Shown: piece after piece, positions 9,483-19,117 of the stretch
How positions within the stretch are numbered: position 1 is the first letter of the stretch
Layout of the letters: each line of letters opens with the position of its first letter
Source: Chromobacterium aquaticum
Lineage (GTDB): Bacteria; Pseudomonadota; Gammaproteobacteria; Burkholderiales; Chromobacteriaceae
NCBI RefSeq assembly: GCF_021129195.1
Contig: NZ_JAJOHW010000076.1
Location: 1 to 37,805, forward strand
Length of the DNA stretch: 37,805 bases
Reading direction: 5' to 3'
Notes under the pieces: generated by a model
What the model saw: the letters and a program-made list of their open reading frames with translations, nothing else
Database searches by the model: none
Told to the model about the DNA's origin: nothing
Position numbers and translations under genes: made by a program

Positions 9483-9529
9483 AGCCAAATCTCCTATTAA
9501 TCTAAACTCAATGCCTGCCGTCGCCGGAA

Positions 9530-11431
9530 TCAGGCCCCAGGCATCTCAGCCTTGAGGCGCGCAATCAGCGCATCCAGCGTAAGCTGCCCCAGGTCTTCCC
9601 CGCGGGAGCGTACAGCAACCAACTCGCCAGCCTTCTCCTTGTCGCCGACGATGATCTGATACGGCAACTTTTGCAGGCTGTGCTCGCGAATTTTATAGCC
9701 GATCTTCTCGTTTCTCAAGTCGAGATCAACGCGGAAGCCTTGTTCGCGCAGCTTGGCGGCCACATTGGCCGCGTATTCGGCCTGCGCTTCGGTGATATTC
9801 ATCACCACCATCTGCACCGGAGCCAGCCACAAGGGGAAGGCGCCGGCGTGGTTTTCGATCAGGATGCCAAGGAAGCGCTCCAGCGAACCCAACGCCGCGC
9901 GGTGCAGCATCACCGGCCGTTTGCGGCTATTGTCGTCGGCCACGTATTCGGCGTCCAGACGCTCCGGCAGCATGAAGTCCAGCTGCAGGGTGCCGCACTG
10001 CCAGGAGCGGCCCAGCGCGTCCTTGATGTGATACTCGATCTTGGGACCGTAGAACGCGCCCTCGCCCGGCAGTTCTTCCCACTCCACGCCGCAGGCGCGC
10101 AGCGCTTCGCGCATGCCTTCCTCGGCCTTGTCCCAGGTCGATTCTTCACCGATGCGTTTTTCCGGGCGCAGCGCCAGCTTGATCGCCACCTTGTCGAAAC
10201 CGAAGCGCTCGTACACTTCCATCACCAGGCGGTGGAAGTCCTTGGCCTCCTGGTTGATCTGGTCTTCGGTACAGAAGATGTGGCCGTCGTCCTGCACGAA
10301 GCCGCGCACGCGCATGATGCCGTGCAGCGCGCCGGACGGTTCGTTGCGATGGCAGGAACCGAATTCGGCATAGCGCAGCGGCAGGTCGCGATAAGAACGC
10401 AGGCCGCTGTTGAACACTTGCACATGGCCCGGGCAGTTCATCGGCTTGACCGCGTAGTCGCGCTTTTCCGATTCGGTGATGAACATGTTTTCGCGATAGT
10501 TGGCGGCGTGACCGGAGCGCTCCCACAGATGGGCGTCCATCATCATCGGGGTACGGATTTCCTTATAGCCTTCGCGGTTCAGCTTGTCGCGCATGTATTG
10601 CTCGACGCTCTGCCACAGCTGCCAGCCCTTGGGATGCCAGAACACCATGCCCGGCGCCTCGTCCTGCAGGTGGAACAGATCCAGTTGCACGCCCAGCTTG
10701 CGATGATCGCGCTTTTCCGCCTCTTCCAGCATATAGAGATAGGCGTCCAGGTCTTCCTTCTTGGCCCAGGCGGTGCCGTAGACGCGCTGCAGCATTTCAT
10801 TCTTGCTGTCGCCGCGCCAGTAAGCGCCGGCCACCTTCATCAGCTTGAACACCTTGAGCTTGCCGGTGGACGGCACGTGCGGGCCGCGGCACAGGTCGGT
10901 GAATTCGCCTTCGCGGTACAGGCTCAGCACTTCGCCCTGCGGGATGGACTCGATGATCTCGGCCTTATAGGCCTCGCCTATGCTCTTGAAGTAGGCGATG
11001 GCCTCGTCGCGCGGCAGCTCGTAACGCTCCACCGGGATGTCTTTCTTCGCCAGCTCGGCCATTTTCTTTTCGATGGCGGCCAGGTCTTCCGGCGTGAACG
11101 GGCGCTTATAGGCAAAATCGTAGTAGAAGCCGTTTTCGATTTCCGGCCCGATGGTGACCTGGGCTTCCGGGAACAGCTCCTTCACCGCGTACGCCAGCAA
11201 GTGGGCGGTGGAGTGGCGGATGATGGACAGGCCGTCCGCGTCCTTGTCGGTGATGATGGCCAGATCGGCATCGCGAGCGATGGTGTGGGAAGTGTCCACC
11301 AAGGCGCCGTCGACGCGACCGGCCAGCGCCGCGCGCGCCAGCCCGGCGCCGATGGACGCAGCCACTTCATGAACCGTCACCGGTTTATCGAACGAACGGA
11401 TCGAGCCGTCCGGCAAGCGAATGTCTGGCAT
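9530..11431 (-). CDS. thrS: Threonyl-tRNA synthetase
   Basis: A 633-residue enzyme of normal size with all expected parts: an N-terminal TGS domain ([14 protein letters not shown]), the editing domain ([16 protein letters not shown], then [12 protein letters not shown]), the class II catalytic core with [10 protein letters not shown] supplying the zinc-binding Cys and [12 protein letters not shown] as motif 2, and a C-terminal anticodon-binding domain ([17 protein letters not shown]). It charges tRNA-Thr and edits Ser-tRNA-Thr. The start ATG has TTGGAG upstream. Only 46 nt separate the start from a strong terminator (11478-11510), so thrS is likely fed by read-through from further upstream. 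Confidence 0.98.
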   Translation of the reverse strand: MPDIRLPDGSIRSFDKPVTVHEVAASIGAGLARAALAGRVDGALVDTSHTIARDADLAIITDKDADGLSIIRHSTAHLLAYAVKELFPEAQVTIGPEIENGFYYDFAYKRPFTPEDLAAIEKKMAELAKKDIPVERYELPRDEAIAYFKSIGEAYKAEIIESIPQGEVLSLYREGEFTDLCRGPHVPSTGKLKVFKLMKVAGAYWRGDSKNEMLQRVYGTAWAKKEDLDAYLYMLEEAEKRDHRKLGVQLDLFHLQDEAPGMVFWHPKGWQLWQSVEQYMRDKLNREGYKEIRTPMMMDAHLWERSGHAANYRENMFITESEKRDYAVKPMNCPGHVQVFNSGLRSYRDLPLRYAEFGSCHRNEPSGALHGIMRVRGFVQDDGHIFCTEDQINQEAKDFHRLVMEVYERFGFDKVAIKLALRPEKRIGEESTWDKAEEGMREALRACGVEWEELPGEGAFYGPKIEYHIKDALGRSWQCGTLQLDFMLPERLDAEYVADDNSRKRPVMLHRAALGSLERFLGILIENHAGAFPLWLAPVQMVVMNITEAQAEYAANVAAKLREQGFRVDLDLRNEKIGYKIREHSLQKLPYQIIVGDKEKAGELVAVRSRGEDLGQLTLDALIARLKAEMPGA

Positions 11432-11477
11432 GTCAACTCCAACAAGGCGAGAGAGAAATTTTTAGAAAGCGAAGGAT

Positions 11478-11510
11478 AAAAAAAAAGTGCGGCCTGAGCC
11501 GCACTTTTTT
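11478..11510 (-). terminator. Strong terminator upstream of thrS, probable attenuator
   Basis: The stem GTGCGGC/GCCGCAC with a CTGA loop has A/T runs on both sides, giving a nine-T tract on the minus strand. It lies between tRNA-Val and thrS. The 46 nt between it and the thrS ATG hold the Shine-Dalgarno but no convincing promoter, so transcription of thrS seems to depend on passing this hairpin. It could equally be just the end of the tRNA-Val transcript, with a weak thrS promoter that I missed. Confidence 0.85.
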
Positions 11511-11597
11511 CGCATGGAACAACCCGCAAGGCTCAGCTAGCGTGAGAATTTCGGGTTGTGGTAGTTCGCAAGTTGTACACTTGTAACGCTCCATGCG
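11511..11597 (-). promoter_or_regulatory. Multi-stem leader element between tRNA-Val and the thrS terminator
   Basis: The segment is closed by an 8-bp stem (11511-11518 with 11590-11597, CGCATGGA/TCCATGCG). Inside it are a second 8-bp stem (11519-11526 with 11552-11559, ACAACCCG/CGGGTTGT) enclosing a CTCA/TGAG arm, and a third small hairpin (CAAGT/ACTTG, about 11569-11583). On the minus strand this cloverleaf-like fold follows the tRNA-Val CCA by nine bases and runs straight into the terminator. It could be a thrS control region or a tRNA-linked small RNA. The pairings are read directly; the function is inferred. Confidence 0.5.
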
Positions 11598-11606
11598 TTT
11601 GAATTT

Positions 11607-11683
11607 TGGTAGGCACGATTGGACTCGAACCAACGACCCCCACCATGTCAAGGTGGTGCTCTAACCAGCTGAGCTACGTGCCT
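11607..11683 (-). tRNA. tRNA-Val (anticodon GAC)
   Basis: A 77-nt cloverleaf with encoded CCA. The acceptor stem is AGGCACG/CGTGCCT with discriminator A. The D arm is GCTCAGCTGGTTAGAGC, the anticodon stem is CCACC/GGTGG and the loop TTGACAT carries GAC. The T arm contains TTCGAGT. It closely resembles known valine GAC isoacceptors in its anticodon and T arms. It is transcribed towards thrS. Confidence 0.98.
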
Positions 11684-11698
11684 GTCGTCGAGTTGCGA

Positions 11699-11727
11699 AT
11701 ACTAAACAAGCCCATCCCTCTTGGCAA
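11699..11727 (-). promoter_or_regulatory. Sigma70-type promoter for tRNA-Val (and possibly thrS)
   Basis: On the minus strand TTGCCA (-35), an exact 17-bp spacer and TAGTAT (-10) lie 15 nt upstream of the tRNA 5' end. It is the only good promoter I see upstream of thrS, so read-through from here may supply the thrS-infC-rpmI-rplT operon. Confidence 0.75.
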
Positions 11728-11790
11728 GCATTTTTTTCATCCCCGTTACAAGCAAAACCGCGACAAAACCCCAGCCGGCGCGGCTTACGG

Positions 11791-11796
11791 TATACT
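11791..11796 (+). promoter_or_regulatory. Possible -10 element for tgt
   Basis: TATACT lies 48 nt upstream of the tgt ATG in the gap divergent from tRNA-Val. No clear -35 is present at the proper distance, so this is a weak call. Confidence 0.35.
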
Positions 11797-11798
11797 AG

Positions 11799-12959
<1,161 letters not shown>

Positions 12960-13007
12960 GGAACCACCCGCACGGTCGACCTGTCACAGGCCTGACCGTT
13001 GCAAGCA

Positions 13008-13037
13008 TTGGAAAAAGCGGACCAGCATGGCTACAAT
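13008..13037 (+). promoter_or_regulatory. Sigma70-type promoter for yajC-secD-secF
   Basis: TTGGAA (-35), an 18-bp spacer and TACAAT (-10) lie in the 129-nt gap between tgt and yajC. The -10 is flanked by a short inverted repeat (GGACCA/TGGTCC). Upstream, a GC-rich hairpin at about 12972-12998 follows the tgt stop. Confidence 0.55.
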
Positions 13038-13088
13038 GGTCCGTTTATTTCGACCAGCCATAACAAATATATCTAAGGGAGTAGTTTG

Positions 13089-13415
13089 ATGTCCTTTATC
13101 AGCCCCGCCTTCGCCAACACCGGCGCCGCAGTTGGAGGTTTCGACCTGATGGGTTTCCTGCCCATGATCGCCATCTTCGTGCTGTTCTGGTTCCTGATGG
13201 TTCGCCCGCAGCAGAAACGCATGAAAGAGCATCAAAAGATGCTGTCGGAAATCCAGAAGGGCGATGAAGTCGCCACCCAGGGCGGCATCGTCGGCCGCGT
13301 GGCCAAGATCGGCGAACAATTCCTGACCCTGGAAATCGCCAACGGCGTCGAAATCACCGTTCAGCGCGGCTCGGTTTCCGCCAAGCTGGAAAAAGGCACG
13401 CTGAAGTCGCTGTAA
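13089..13415 (+). CDS. yajC: Preprotein translocase subunit YajC
   Basis: A 108-residue protein. A short periplasmic N terminus is followed by one membrane segment at about residues 20-38 (MGFLPMIAIFVLFWFLMV) and RPQQKRMKEHQKML. The cytoplasmic domain contains GDEVATQGGIVGRV and ITVQRGSVSAKLEKGTLKSL. YajC associates with SecDF and YidC at the SecYEG translocon. The ATG at 13089, not the TTG just before it, is preferred because AGGGAG lies eight bases upstream. Confidence 0.96.
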   Translation: MSFISPAFANTGAAVGGFDLMGFLPMIAIFVLFWFLMVRPQQKRMKEHQKMLSEIQKGDEVATQGGIVGRVAKIGEQFLTLEIANGVEITVQRGSVSAKLEKGTLKSL

Positions 13416-13428
13416 GGATTCAGCCGAC

Positions 13429-13455
13429 GGCCACCGCAGCCCGCTGCCGGTGGCC
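13429..13455 (+). terminator. Stem-loop between yajC and secD (possible partial terminator)
   Basis: An 8-bp stem (GGCCACCG/CGGTGGCC) with an 11-base loop lies 13 nt after the yajC stop and is followed by a mixed T/C tract before the secD ATG. The T run is interrupted, so only partial termination or mRNA stabilisation is likely. Confidence 0.45.
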
Positions 13456-13483
13456 GGTTCATTTTCTTTTCCCGAACTAAAAC

Positions 13484-15331
13484 ATGAACCGCTACCCTCT
13501 TTGGAAATACCTCGTCATTGCGGTGGCCTTGATCCTTTCCGCGATCTACACGCTACCCAATTTCTACGGCGAGACTCCCGCGGTCCAGGTCTCCAGCTCG
13601 CGCCAATCCATTCCGGTGGACACCGCCGTGATGACGCGCGTGGAAGAGGCGCTGAAGGCGCAGAACATCTCTCCCGACGGCCTGTTCCTGGACGGCACCA
13701 GCCTGCGAGTCCGCTTCAAGGACGCCGACACCCAGTTGAAGGCGCGCGACGCCATCCAGCACGCGCTGGGCGATAACTACATCATCGCGCTGAACCTGCT
13801 GTCCGCCTCCCCCGCCTGGCTGAGCAGCCTGAAGGCGCATCCGATGTTCCTCGGCCTCGACCTGCGCGGCGGCGTGCACTTCCTGCTGGAAGTGGACATG
13901 AAGGCCGCCACCGACAAGACGATGGAACGCTACGCCGGCGACCTGCGCCGCGAGCTGAAGAACAAGAAAGTCCGCTATGGCGCGATCAAGCGCAACGGCA
14001 ATGCGCTGGAAGTGCAGCTGCGCGACGCCGACACGCTGAAATCCGCTCAGGACGTGGTGTATCGCACCCTGCCCTCGCTCACCGTGAAAAGCGACGACAG
14101 CAGCTACCGGCTGACGCTGACCCTGAAACCGGAAGAAATCACCAAGATCCAGAGCGACGCGGTCAAGCAGAACATCACCACGCTGCACAACCGCGTCAAC
14201 GAGCTGGGCACCTCCGAGCCCATCATCCAGCAGAACGGCCCCAACCGCATCGTGGTGCAGCTGCCCGGCATCCAGGACACCGCCCGCGCCAAGGACATCA
14301 TCGGCCGCACCGCCACGCTGGAAGTGCGCATGGTGGAAGACGACCCGAGCAAGATGGCCGACGCGATGGCCGGCAATGTGCCGGCCGGCTACGAATTGCT
14401 GGACGAAGCCTCCTCCCGCGGCGTGCAGAAGATCCTGGTGCGCAAGGACGTGGAGCTGACCGGCGACAATATCAACGACGCCCAGGCCGGCTTTGATGAA
14501 AACGGCGCGCCCGCCGTCCACATCAATCTGGACTCCGCCGGCGCCTCCATCTTCCGCCAGGTGACCGCCGAGAACATCGGCAAGCGCATGGCGATGGTGC
14601 TGGTGGAAAAAGGCCGCGCCGAAGTGGTCACCGCGCCGGTGATCCGCTCCGAAATCGGCGGCGGCCGCGTGCAGATCTCCGGCAGCATGAACCCGGCCGA
14701 AGCCAACGACACCGCGCTGCTGTTGCGCGCCGGCTCGCTGGCCGCGCCGATGAACATCGTCGAAGAACGCACCGTCGGCCCGAGCCTGGGTCAGGAAAAC
14801 ATCGAGAAAGGCTTCCACTCCACGCTGTGGGGCTTTGCCGCCATCGCCGCGTTCATGATCCTGTACTACGGCGTGTTCGGCGTGTTCTCCGCGCTGTCGC
14901 TGGCGATCAACGTCTTCCTGCTGCTGGCGCTGCTGTCGATGATTCAGGCCACGCTGACCCTGCCCGGCATCGCCGCCATCGCGCTGGCGCTGGGCATGGC
15001 CATCGACGCCAACGTGCTGATCAACGAACGCATCCGCGAGGAACTGCGCAACGGCGTGCCGCCGCATTCGGCGATCCAGGCCGGTTACAGCCATGCCTGG
15101 CACACCATCCTGGACTCCAACGTCACCACGCTGATCGCCGGCCTCGCGCTGCTGATCTTCGGTTCCGGCCCGGTGCGCGGCTTCGCCGTGGTGCACTGCC
15201 TGGGCATCCTGACCTCGATGTTCTCCGCGGTGGTGGTTTCCCGCGGCCTGGTCAACCTGTGGTACGGCCGCCGCCGCAAACTGACCACGCTGGCCATCGG
15301 CCAGGTGTGGAAACCGGAAAACAAAGGATAA
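13484..15331 (+). CDS. secD: Protein translocase subunit SecD
   Basis: A 615-residue membrane protein of the RND superfamily. The first membrane segment is at about residues 8-25 (LVIAVALILSAIYTLPNF). A large periplasmic P1 domain follows with FLGLDLRGGVHFLLEVDM. Five further membrane segments fill the C-terminal third, including MAIDANVLINERIREE at residues 505-520, the conserved TM4 motif used in proton-driven action. With SecF and YajC it pulls translocating proteins into the periplasm using the proton motive force. It is followed after nine nt by secF. Confidence 0.98.
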   Translation: MNRYPLWKYLVIAVALILSAIYTLPNFYGETPAVQVSSSRQSIPVDTAVMTRVEEALKAQNISPDGLFLDGTSLRVRFKDADTQLKARDAIQHALGDNYIIALNLLSASPAWLSSLKAHPMFLGLDLRGGVHFLLEVDMKAATDKTMERYAGDLRRELKNKKVRYGAIKRNGNALEVQLRDADTLKSAQDVVYRTLPSLTVKSDDSSYRLTLTLKPEEITKIQSDAVKQNITTLHNRVNELGTSEPIIQQNGPNRIVVQLPGIQDTARAKDIIGRTATLEVRMVEDDPSKMADAMAGNVPAGYELLDEASSRGVQKILVRKDVELTGDNINDAQAGFDENGAPAVHINLDSAGASIFRQVTAENIGKRMAMVLVEKGRAEVVTAPVIRSEIGGGRVQISGSMNPAEANDTALLLRAGSLAAPMNIVEERTVGPSLGQENIEKGFHSTLWGFAAIAAFMILYYGVFGVFSALSLAINVFLLLALLSMIQATLTLPGIAAIALALGMAIDANVLINERIREELRNGVPPHSAIQAGYSHAWHTILDSNVTTLIAGLALLIFGSGPVRGFAVVHCLGILTSMFSAVVVSRGLVNLWYGRRRKLTTLAIGQVWKPENKG

Positions 15332-15340
15332 GGACCGGAC

Positions 15341-16276
15341 ATGGAGCTTTTCCGCATCAAACGGGACATCCCGTTCATGAGCTACGGCCGGCTCACCACC
15401 GCCATTTCGCTGGTGACCTTCATCCTGGCCGTGTTCTTCCTGGCCACCCGCGGCCTGAACTATAGCGTCGAGTTCACCGGCGGCACCGTGCTGGAAGTGC
15501 AGTACCAGCAGTCCGCCGACTTGAGCGCCATCCGCGAGAAAGTGGACGCGCTGAAGCTGGGCGAATCCACGGTGCAGAGCCTGGGCAGCAGCCGCGACGT
15601 GATGATACGCCTGCCCAACAAGCCGGGCGTGACCTCCGCCCAGCTGTCGGACAAGGTCATGGGCATGCTCAAGGCCGGCGATCCGCAAGTACAGCTGCGC
15701 AAGGTCGACTTCGTCGGTCCCAGCGTGGGCGAGGAATTGGTGACCCACGGCCTGACCGCCACCATCCTGGTGTGCCTGGGCATCATGATCTATCTGGCGG
15801 TTCGCTTCGAGTGGCGCTTCGCCATCGCCGCCATCGTCGCCAATATGCACGACGTGGTGATCATCCTGGGCTGCTTCGCCTTCTTCCGCTGGGAGTTTTC
15901 GCTGACCGTGCTGGCCGGCATCCTGGCGGTGCTGGGCTACTCGGTGAACGAATCGGTGGTGGTGTTCGACCGGATTCGCGAGAACTTCCGCAAGCCGGGC
16001 ATGAAGGGCCACAGCGTCGCCGAAGTCATCGACAACGCCATCACCGCCACGATGAGCCGCACCATCATCACCCACTTCTCCACCGAGATGATGGTGGTGT
16101 CCATGCTGCTGTTCGGCGGCCCGGCGCTGCACGGCTTCGCGATGGCGCTGACCATAGGCATCGTGTTCGGCATTTACTCCTCGGTGCTGGTCGCCAGCCC
16201 GATCGCCCTGTGGCTGGGCGTGAAGCGCGAACATATGATCAAGCCGGTGAAACCAAAAGAAGAAGCGGTCGTCTGA
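15341..16276 (+). CDS. secF: Protein translocase subunit SecF
   Basis: A 311-residue partner of SecD. It has an N-terminal membrane segment (about residues 19-37), a periplasmic domain with VEFTGGTVLEVQYQ and VDFVGPSVGEEL, then five membrane segments including GYSVNESVVVFDRIRENF near residue 200, the counterpart of the SecD TM4 motif. It has a short lysine-rich C-terminal tail. It is translated from the same mRNA as secD, nine nt downstream. Confidence 0.98.
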   Translation: MELFRIKRDIPFMSYGRLTTAISLVTFILAVFFLATRGLNYSVEFTGGTVLEVQYQQSADLSAIREKVDALKLGESTVQSLGSSRDVMIRLPNKPGVTSAQLSDKVMGMLKAGDPQVQLRKVDFVGPSVGEELVTHGLTATILVCLGIMIYLAVRFEWRFAIAAIVANMHDVVIILGCFAFFRWEFSLTVLAGILAVLGYSVNESVVVFDRIRENFRKPGMKGHSVAEVIDNAITATMSRTIITHFSTEMMVVSMLLFGGPALHGFAMALTIGIVFGIYSSVLVASPIALWLGVKREHMIKPVKPKEEAVV

Positions 16277-16291
16277 TCACTTCTCCAAACG

Positions 16292-16312
16292 CTGGCCGGC
16301 TTGTCCGGCCAG
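16292..16312 (+). terminator. Stem-loop after secF (weak terminator)
   Basis: A perfect 8-bp stem (CTGGCCGG/CCGGCCAG) with a CTTGT loop starts 16 nt after the secF stop. The following TACTACTTTC is only moderately T-rich. It probably reduces rather than blocks read-through into the dedA gene. Confidence 0.5.
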
Positions 16313-16357
16313 TACTACTTTCAACCCAAGCACCCCCAGACCGAGCGCAACGACACC

Positions 16358-17002
16358 ATGGAAGCCATCACTTTCCTGATCGACTTCATCCTGCACATCG
16401 ACACCCATCTGTCCCAGCTGGTGGCCGCCTACGGCCCCTGGATCTACGCCATCCTGTTCCTGATCGTGTTCTGCGAAACCGGGCTGGTGGTCACGCCCTT
16501 CCTGCCCGGCGATTCGCTGCTCTTCGTCGCCGGCGCGCTGGCGGCCATGGGCCAGATGAATCCGCATATGCTGGTGCTGCTCCTCATCGTCGCCGCCATC
16601 CTTGGCGACGCGACCAATTACGCCATCGGCCGCAATGTCGGCATGAAGCTGTTCGAGAAATTCCCGCGCATCCTGAAGCCGCAATACCTGGACCGCACCC
16701 ACGCCTTCTATGAGCGCCACGGCGGCAAGACCATCATCTTCGCCCGCTTCGTGCCCATCGTGCGCACCTTCGCGCCCTTCGTCGCCGGCATCGGCAAGAT
16801 GCACTACCCGCAATTCCTGCGCTACAACGTGGTCGGCGCCATCGCCTGGGTGGTCGGCTTCACCTACGCCGGCTATTTCTTCGGCAACCTGCCCTTCGTG
16901 CGCAAGAACCTGGAGCTGCTGATCTTCGGCATCATCCTGGTCTCCTTCCTGCCGGGGCTGATCGAAATCTGGCGCCACAAGCGCGCGGCCGCCCGCGGCT
17001 GA
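16358..17002 (+). CDS. DedA-family inner membrane protein
   Basis: A 214-residue polytopic protein of the DedA/VTT (SNARE-associated) family. It shows the family hallmarks: an acidic residue in [19 protein letters not shown], a [13 protein letters not shown] segment, the amphipathic [20 protein letters not shown] with its essential arginines, and [17 protein letters not shown]. DedA proteins are flippases or scramblases for undecaprenyl phosphate and other lipids. I chose MEAITFLI as start; an upstream GTG would add 19 polar residues without family likeness. It lies 81 nt after secF. Confidence 0.93.
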   Translation: MEAITFLIDFILHIDTHLSQLVAAYGPWIYAILFLIVFCETGLVVTPFLPGDSLLFVAGALAAMGQMNPHMLVLLLIVAAILGDATNYAIGRNVGMKLFEKFPRILKPQYLDRTHAFYERHGGKTIIFARFVPIVRTFAPFVAGIGKMHYPQFLRYNVVGAIAWVVGFTYAGYFFGNLPFVRKNLELLIFGIILVSFLPGLIEIWRHKRAAARG

Positions 17003-17019
17003 TCCGTAGTAGAATCGAC

Positions 17020-17188
17020 AAGGCCGCCCAAGACCTGTTCAAAGTCTCGCGAGCTAAGGTGAGGCAAGGCGAAAACGGCTGAAGAAGCGGAGTGTACAGA
17101 CGGTACATGAGCATTCTGAAGACGATTTCAACGCCGTATCGCCGACGCGCAGCAGACATTGACAGGCTCTTCGCGCGGCCTTTTGCTT
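17020..17188 (+). terminator. dedA terminator whose arms are separated by a repeat element
   Basis: AAGGCCGC (17020-17027) and GCGGCCTT (17175-17182) are exact inverted repeats, and the second is followed by TTTGCTTTG. Together they look like one ordinary hairpin terminator for dedA. The 138-bp palindromic repeat at 17032-17169 fills the space between the arms, as if inserted in the loop. The arms are read directly; the insertion history is an inference. Confidence 0.55.
17032..17169. repeat. Dispersed palindromic repeat, family 1, copy A
   Basis: The sequence is homologous along its whole length to the copies at 31930-32187 and 32971-33113. Shared blocks include AGGCAAGGCGAAAACG, GTGTACA/GGTACATGAGCATT and CGACGCGCAGCAGA. 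The ends are imperfect inverted repeats (GACCTGTTCAAAGTCT against GAGCCTGTCAATGTCT in reverse). No coding capacity and no transposase are present. This copy has diverged most and lacks a visible target duplication. Confidence 0.85.
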
Positions 17189-17212
17189 TGACATCACGCC
17201 CCAACGCCGCCC

Positions 17213-19114
17213 ATGACACGCATCCAACGCCTGCCCGACCACCTCGTCAACCAGATCGCCGCCGGCGAAGTGGTGGAACGCCCCGCCTCCGCGCTCAAGG
17301 AAATACTGGAAAACAGCCTGGACGCCGGCGCGTCCAAGATCACGGTGGACTTGGCCCAGGGCGGCATCAAGCTGCTGCGCGTCACCGACAACGGCGGCGG
17401 CATCGCGGCGGAAGACCTGGCGCTGGCGCTGGACCGCCACGCCACCAGCAAGATCGCCTCGCTGGACGACCTGGAAAACGTCGCCACGCTGGGCTTCCGC
17501 GGCGAGGGCCTCGCCAGCATCGCCTCGGTGTCGCGGCTGACCCTGGTCAGCCGACCGCCGGACGCCGAGCACGCCCATCAAGTCATCGCCATCGACGGCT
17601 CGCTGCACCCGGTGGAGCCGGCCGCCCACGCGCCCGGCACCAGCGTCGAAGTGGTGGACATCTATTTCAACACCCCGGCGCGGCGCAAATTCCTGAAAAG
17701 CGAGAACACCGAATACGCGCACTGCGAAGCCGTTTTCGAGCGCATCGCGCTGGCGCATCCGCATGTGGAATTCATGTTGCGCCACAACGGCAAGGTGATC
17801 TGGCGCCTGCCGGCGCAAAGCCTGGCCGAGCGCGTGGCCGCGATGCTGGGCAAGGACTTCGTCGCCGCCGCCATCGAGATCGACACCGCCGCCGGCCCGC
17901 TGACGCTCAGCGGCTTCGTCGCCTCCCCCACTTACTCCAAGGCCAGCCGCGACGCCCAGTACTTCTACGTCAACGGCCGCTTCGTGCGCGACAAGACCGC
18001 GCTGCACGCGCTGCGCCAGGCCTATCGGGACGTACTGCACCACGATCGCCACCCGGCTTACGCGCTGTTCCTGACCATGGAGCCGTCCGGCGTCGACGTC
18101 AATGTGCACCCGACCAAGATCGAGGTGCGCTTCCGCGAATCGCAGGCCATCCACCAATTCCTGTTCCACAGCGTGCACAAGGCCTTGGCCAGCACCACCG
18201 CCGGCGCCGCGCCCACCGTTCAGATCGCCGACGCGGACAGCGCAACGCCGGACAACCCGGCGCTGGCCCAGGGCGAATCGGCGCCCTTGTTCGACAAGCC
18301 GTTCAACCGCTCCGCCGCGCCCTCCTCCGGCCAGGCCGCGTCCCAGCCCGCCTTCCGCTACCAACAGCAGGCGATGCCGCTGCACGTGGCCAGGGAGGCC
18401 ACCGGCATTTACGACAAGCTGTTCGGCGGCCTGCGCGAGGAAGAACGCGCCCACAGCGCCGCGCCGGCGCCGGTGGAATACAGCCTGCCGCCGCAGCGCG
18501 TCGCCGCGCTGCCGCAAAGCGCGGACGGCATTCCGCCGCTGGGCTTCGCGCTGGCGCAGCTGCACGGCGTCTACATCCTCAGCCAGTGCGAAGACGGGCT
18601 GATCCTGGTGGACATGCACGCCGCCCATGAACGCATCGTCTACGAGCAACTGAAGACCGCGCTGGAAACCGACACCATCCCGATGCAGCCCTTGCTGCTG
18701 CCGGTATCCTTCGCCGCCGACCGCATGGAAGTGGCCACCGCCCACGAGCACGGCGAGGACATGAAGCGGCTGGGCATGGAACTGGCGCCGCTGTCTCCCA
18801 CCCAGATCGCGGTGCGCGGCGTGCCGGTGTGGCTGAAGGACGGCAACCCGGTGGACCTGGCGCGCGCGGTGCTGAAGGATGTGCGCGAGTTCGGCCTCAG
18901 CCAGGTGCTGACCGAGCGCCGCAATGAGCTACTCGCCACCATGGCCTGCCACGGCGCGGTGCGCGCCAACCGCCAGCTGACGCTGCCGGAAATGAACGCG
19001 CTGCTGCGCGACATGGAAGCCACCGAGCGCTCCGGCCAGTGCAACCATGGCCGTCCCACCTGGACCCGGCTGTCGATGCGCGAGCTGGACAAGCTGTTCA
19101 TGCGCGGACAATAA
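17213..19114 (+). CDS. mutL: DNA mismatch repair protein MutL, endonuclease-type
   Basis: A 633-residue protein. The N-terminal GHKL ATPase domain has NQIAAGEVVERPASALKE and ENSLDAGA (motif I), DNGGGI (motif II), RHATSKI and TLGFRGEGLASIASVS (motif III). A variable proline/alanine-rich linker spans about residues 335-440. The C-terminal dimerisation domain carries DMHAAHERIVYE at residue 467, matching the metal-binding DQHA(X)2E(X)4E endonuclease motif, and SGQCNHGRPTW near the C terminus. E. coli MutL lacks the motif and relies on MutH, so this protein probably nicks DNA itself. The metallo-beta-lactamase-fold gene starts three nt after its stop. Confidence 0.97.
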   Translation: MTRIQRLPDHLVNQIAAGEVVERPASALKEILENSLDAGASKITVDLAQGGIKLLRVTDNGGGIAAEDLALALDRHATSKIASLDDLENVATLGFRGEGLASIASVSRLTLVSRPPDAEHAHQVIAIDGSLHPVEPAAHAPGTSVEVVDIYFNTPARRKFLKSENTEYAHCEAVFERIALAHPHVEFMLRHNGKVIWRLPAQSLAERVAAMLGKDFVAAAIEIDTAAGPLTLSGFVASPTYSKASRDAQYFYVNGRFVRDKTALHALRQAYRDVLHHDRHPAYALFLTMEPSGVDVNVHPTKIEVRFRESQAIHQFLFHSVHKALASTTAGAAPTVQIADADSATPDNPALAQGESAPLFDKPFNRSAAPSSGQAASQPAFRYQQQAMPLHVAREATGIYDKLFGGLREEERAHSAAPAPVEYSLPPQRVAALPQSADGIPPLGFALAQLHGVYILSQCEDGLILVDMHAAHERIVYEQLKTALETDTIPMQPLLLPVSFAADRMEVATAHEHGEDMKRLGMELAPLSPTQIAVRGVPVWLKDGNPVDLARAVLKDVREFGLSQVLTERRNELLATMACHGAVRANRQLTLPEMNALLRDMEATERSGQCNHGRPTWTRLSMRELDKLFMRGQ

Positions 19115-19117
19115 GCG

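Noticed and set aside
11433-11651. A possible leader peptide before thrS (MERYKCTTCELPQ) with two adjacent Thr codons and a CxxC
   Set aside because: There is no Shine-Dalgarno, the frame continues through the terminator to thrS, and two Thr codons are too few for classical attenuation. The RNA fold is a better explanation.
13553-16234. A very long open frame opposite secD-secF, and similar ones opposite tssM (22823-25369) and the phosphatases (33225-36017)
   Set aside because: These are GC-rich antisense frames produced by codon bias. They read as low-complexity His/Gln/Gly/Arg-rich or Ala-rich protein, have no ribosome-binding site and lie entirely on top of clearly real genes.
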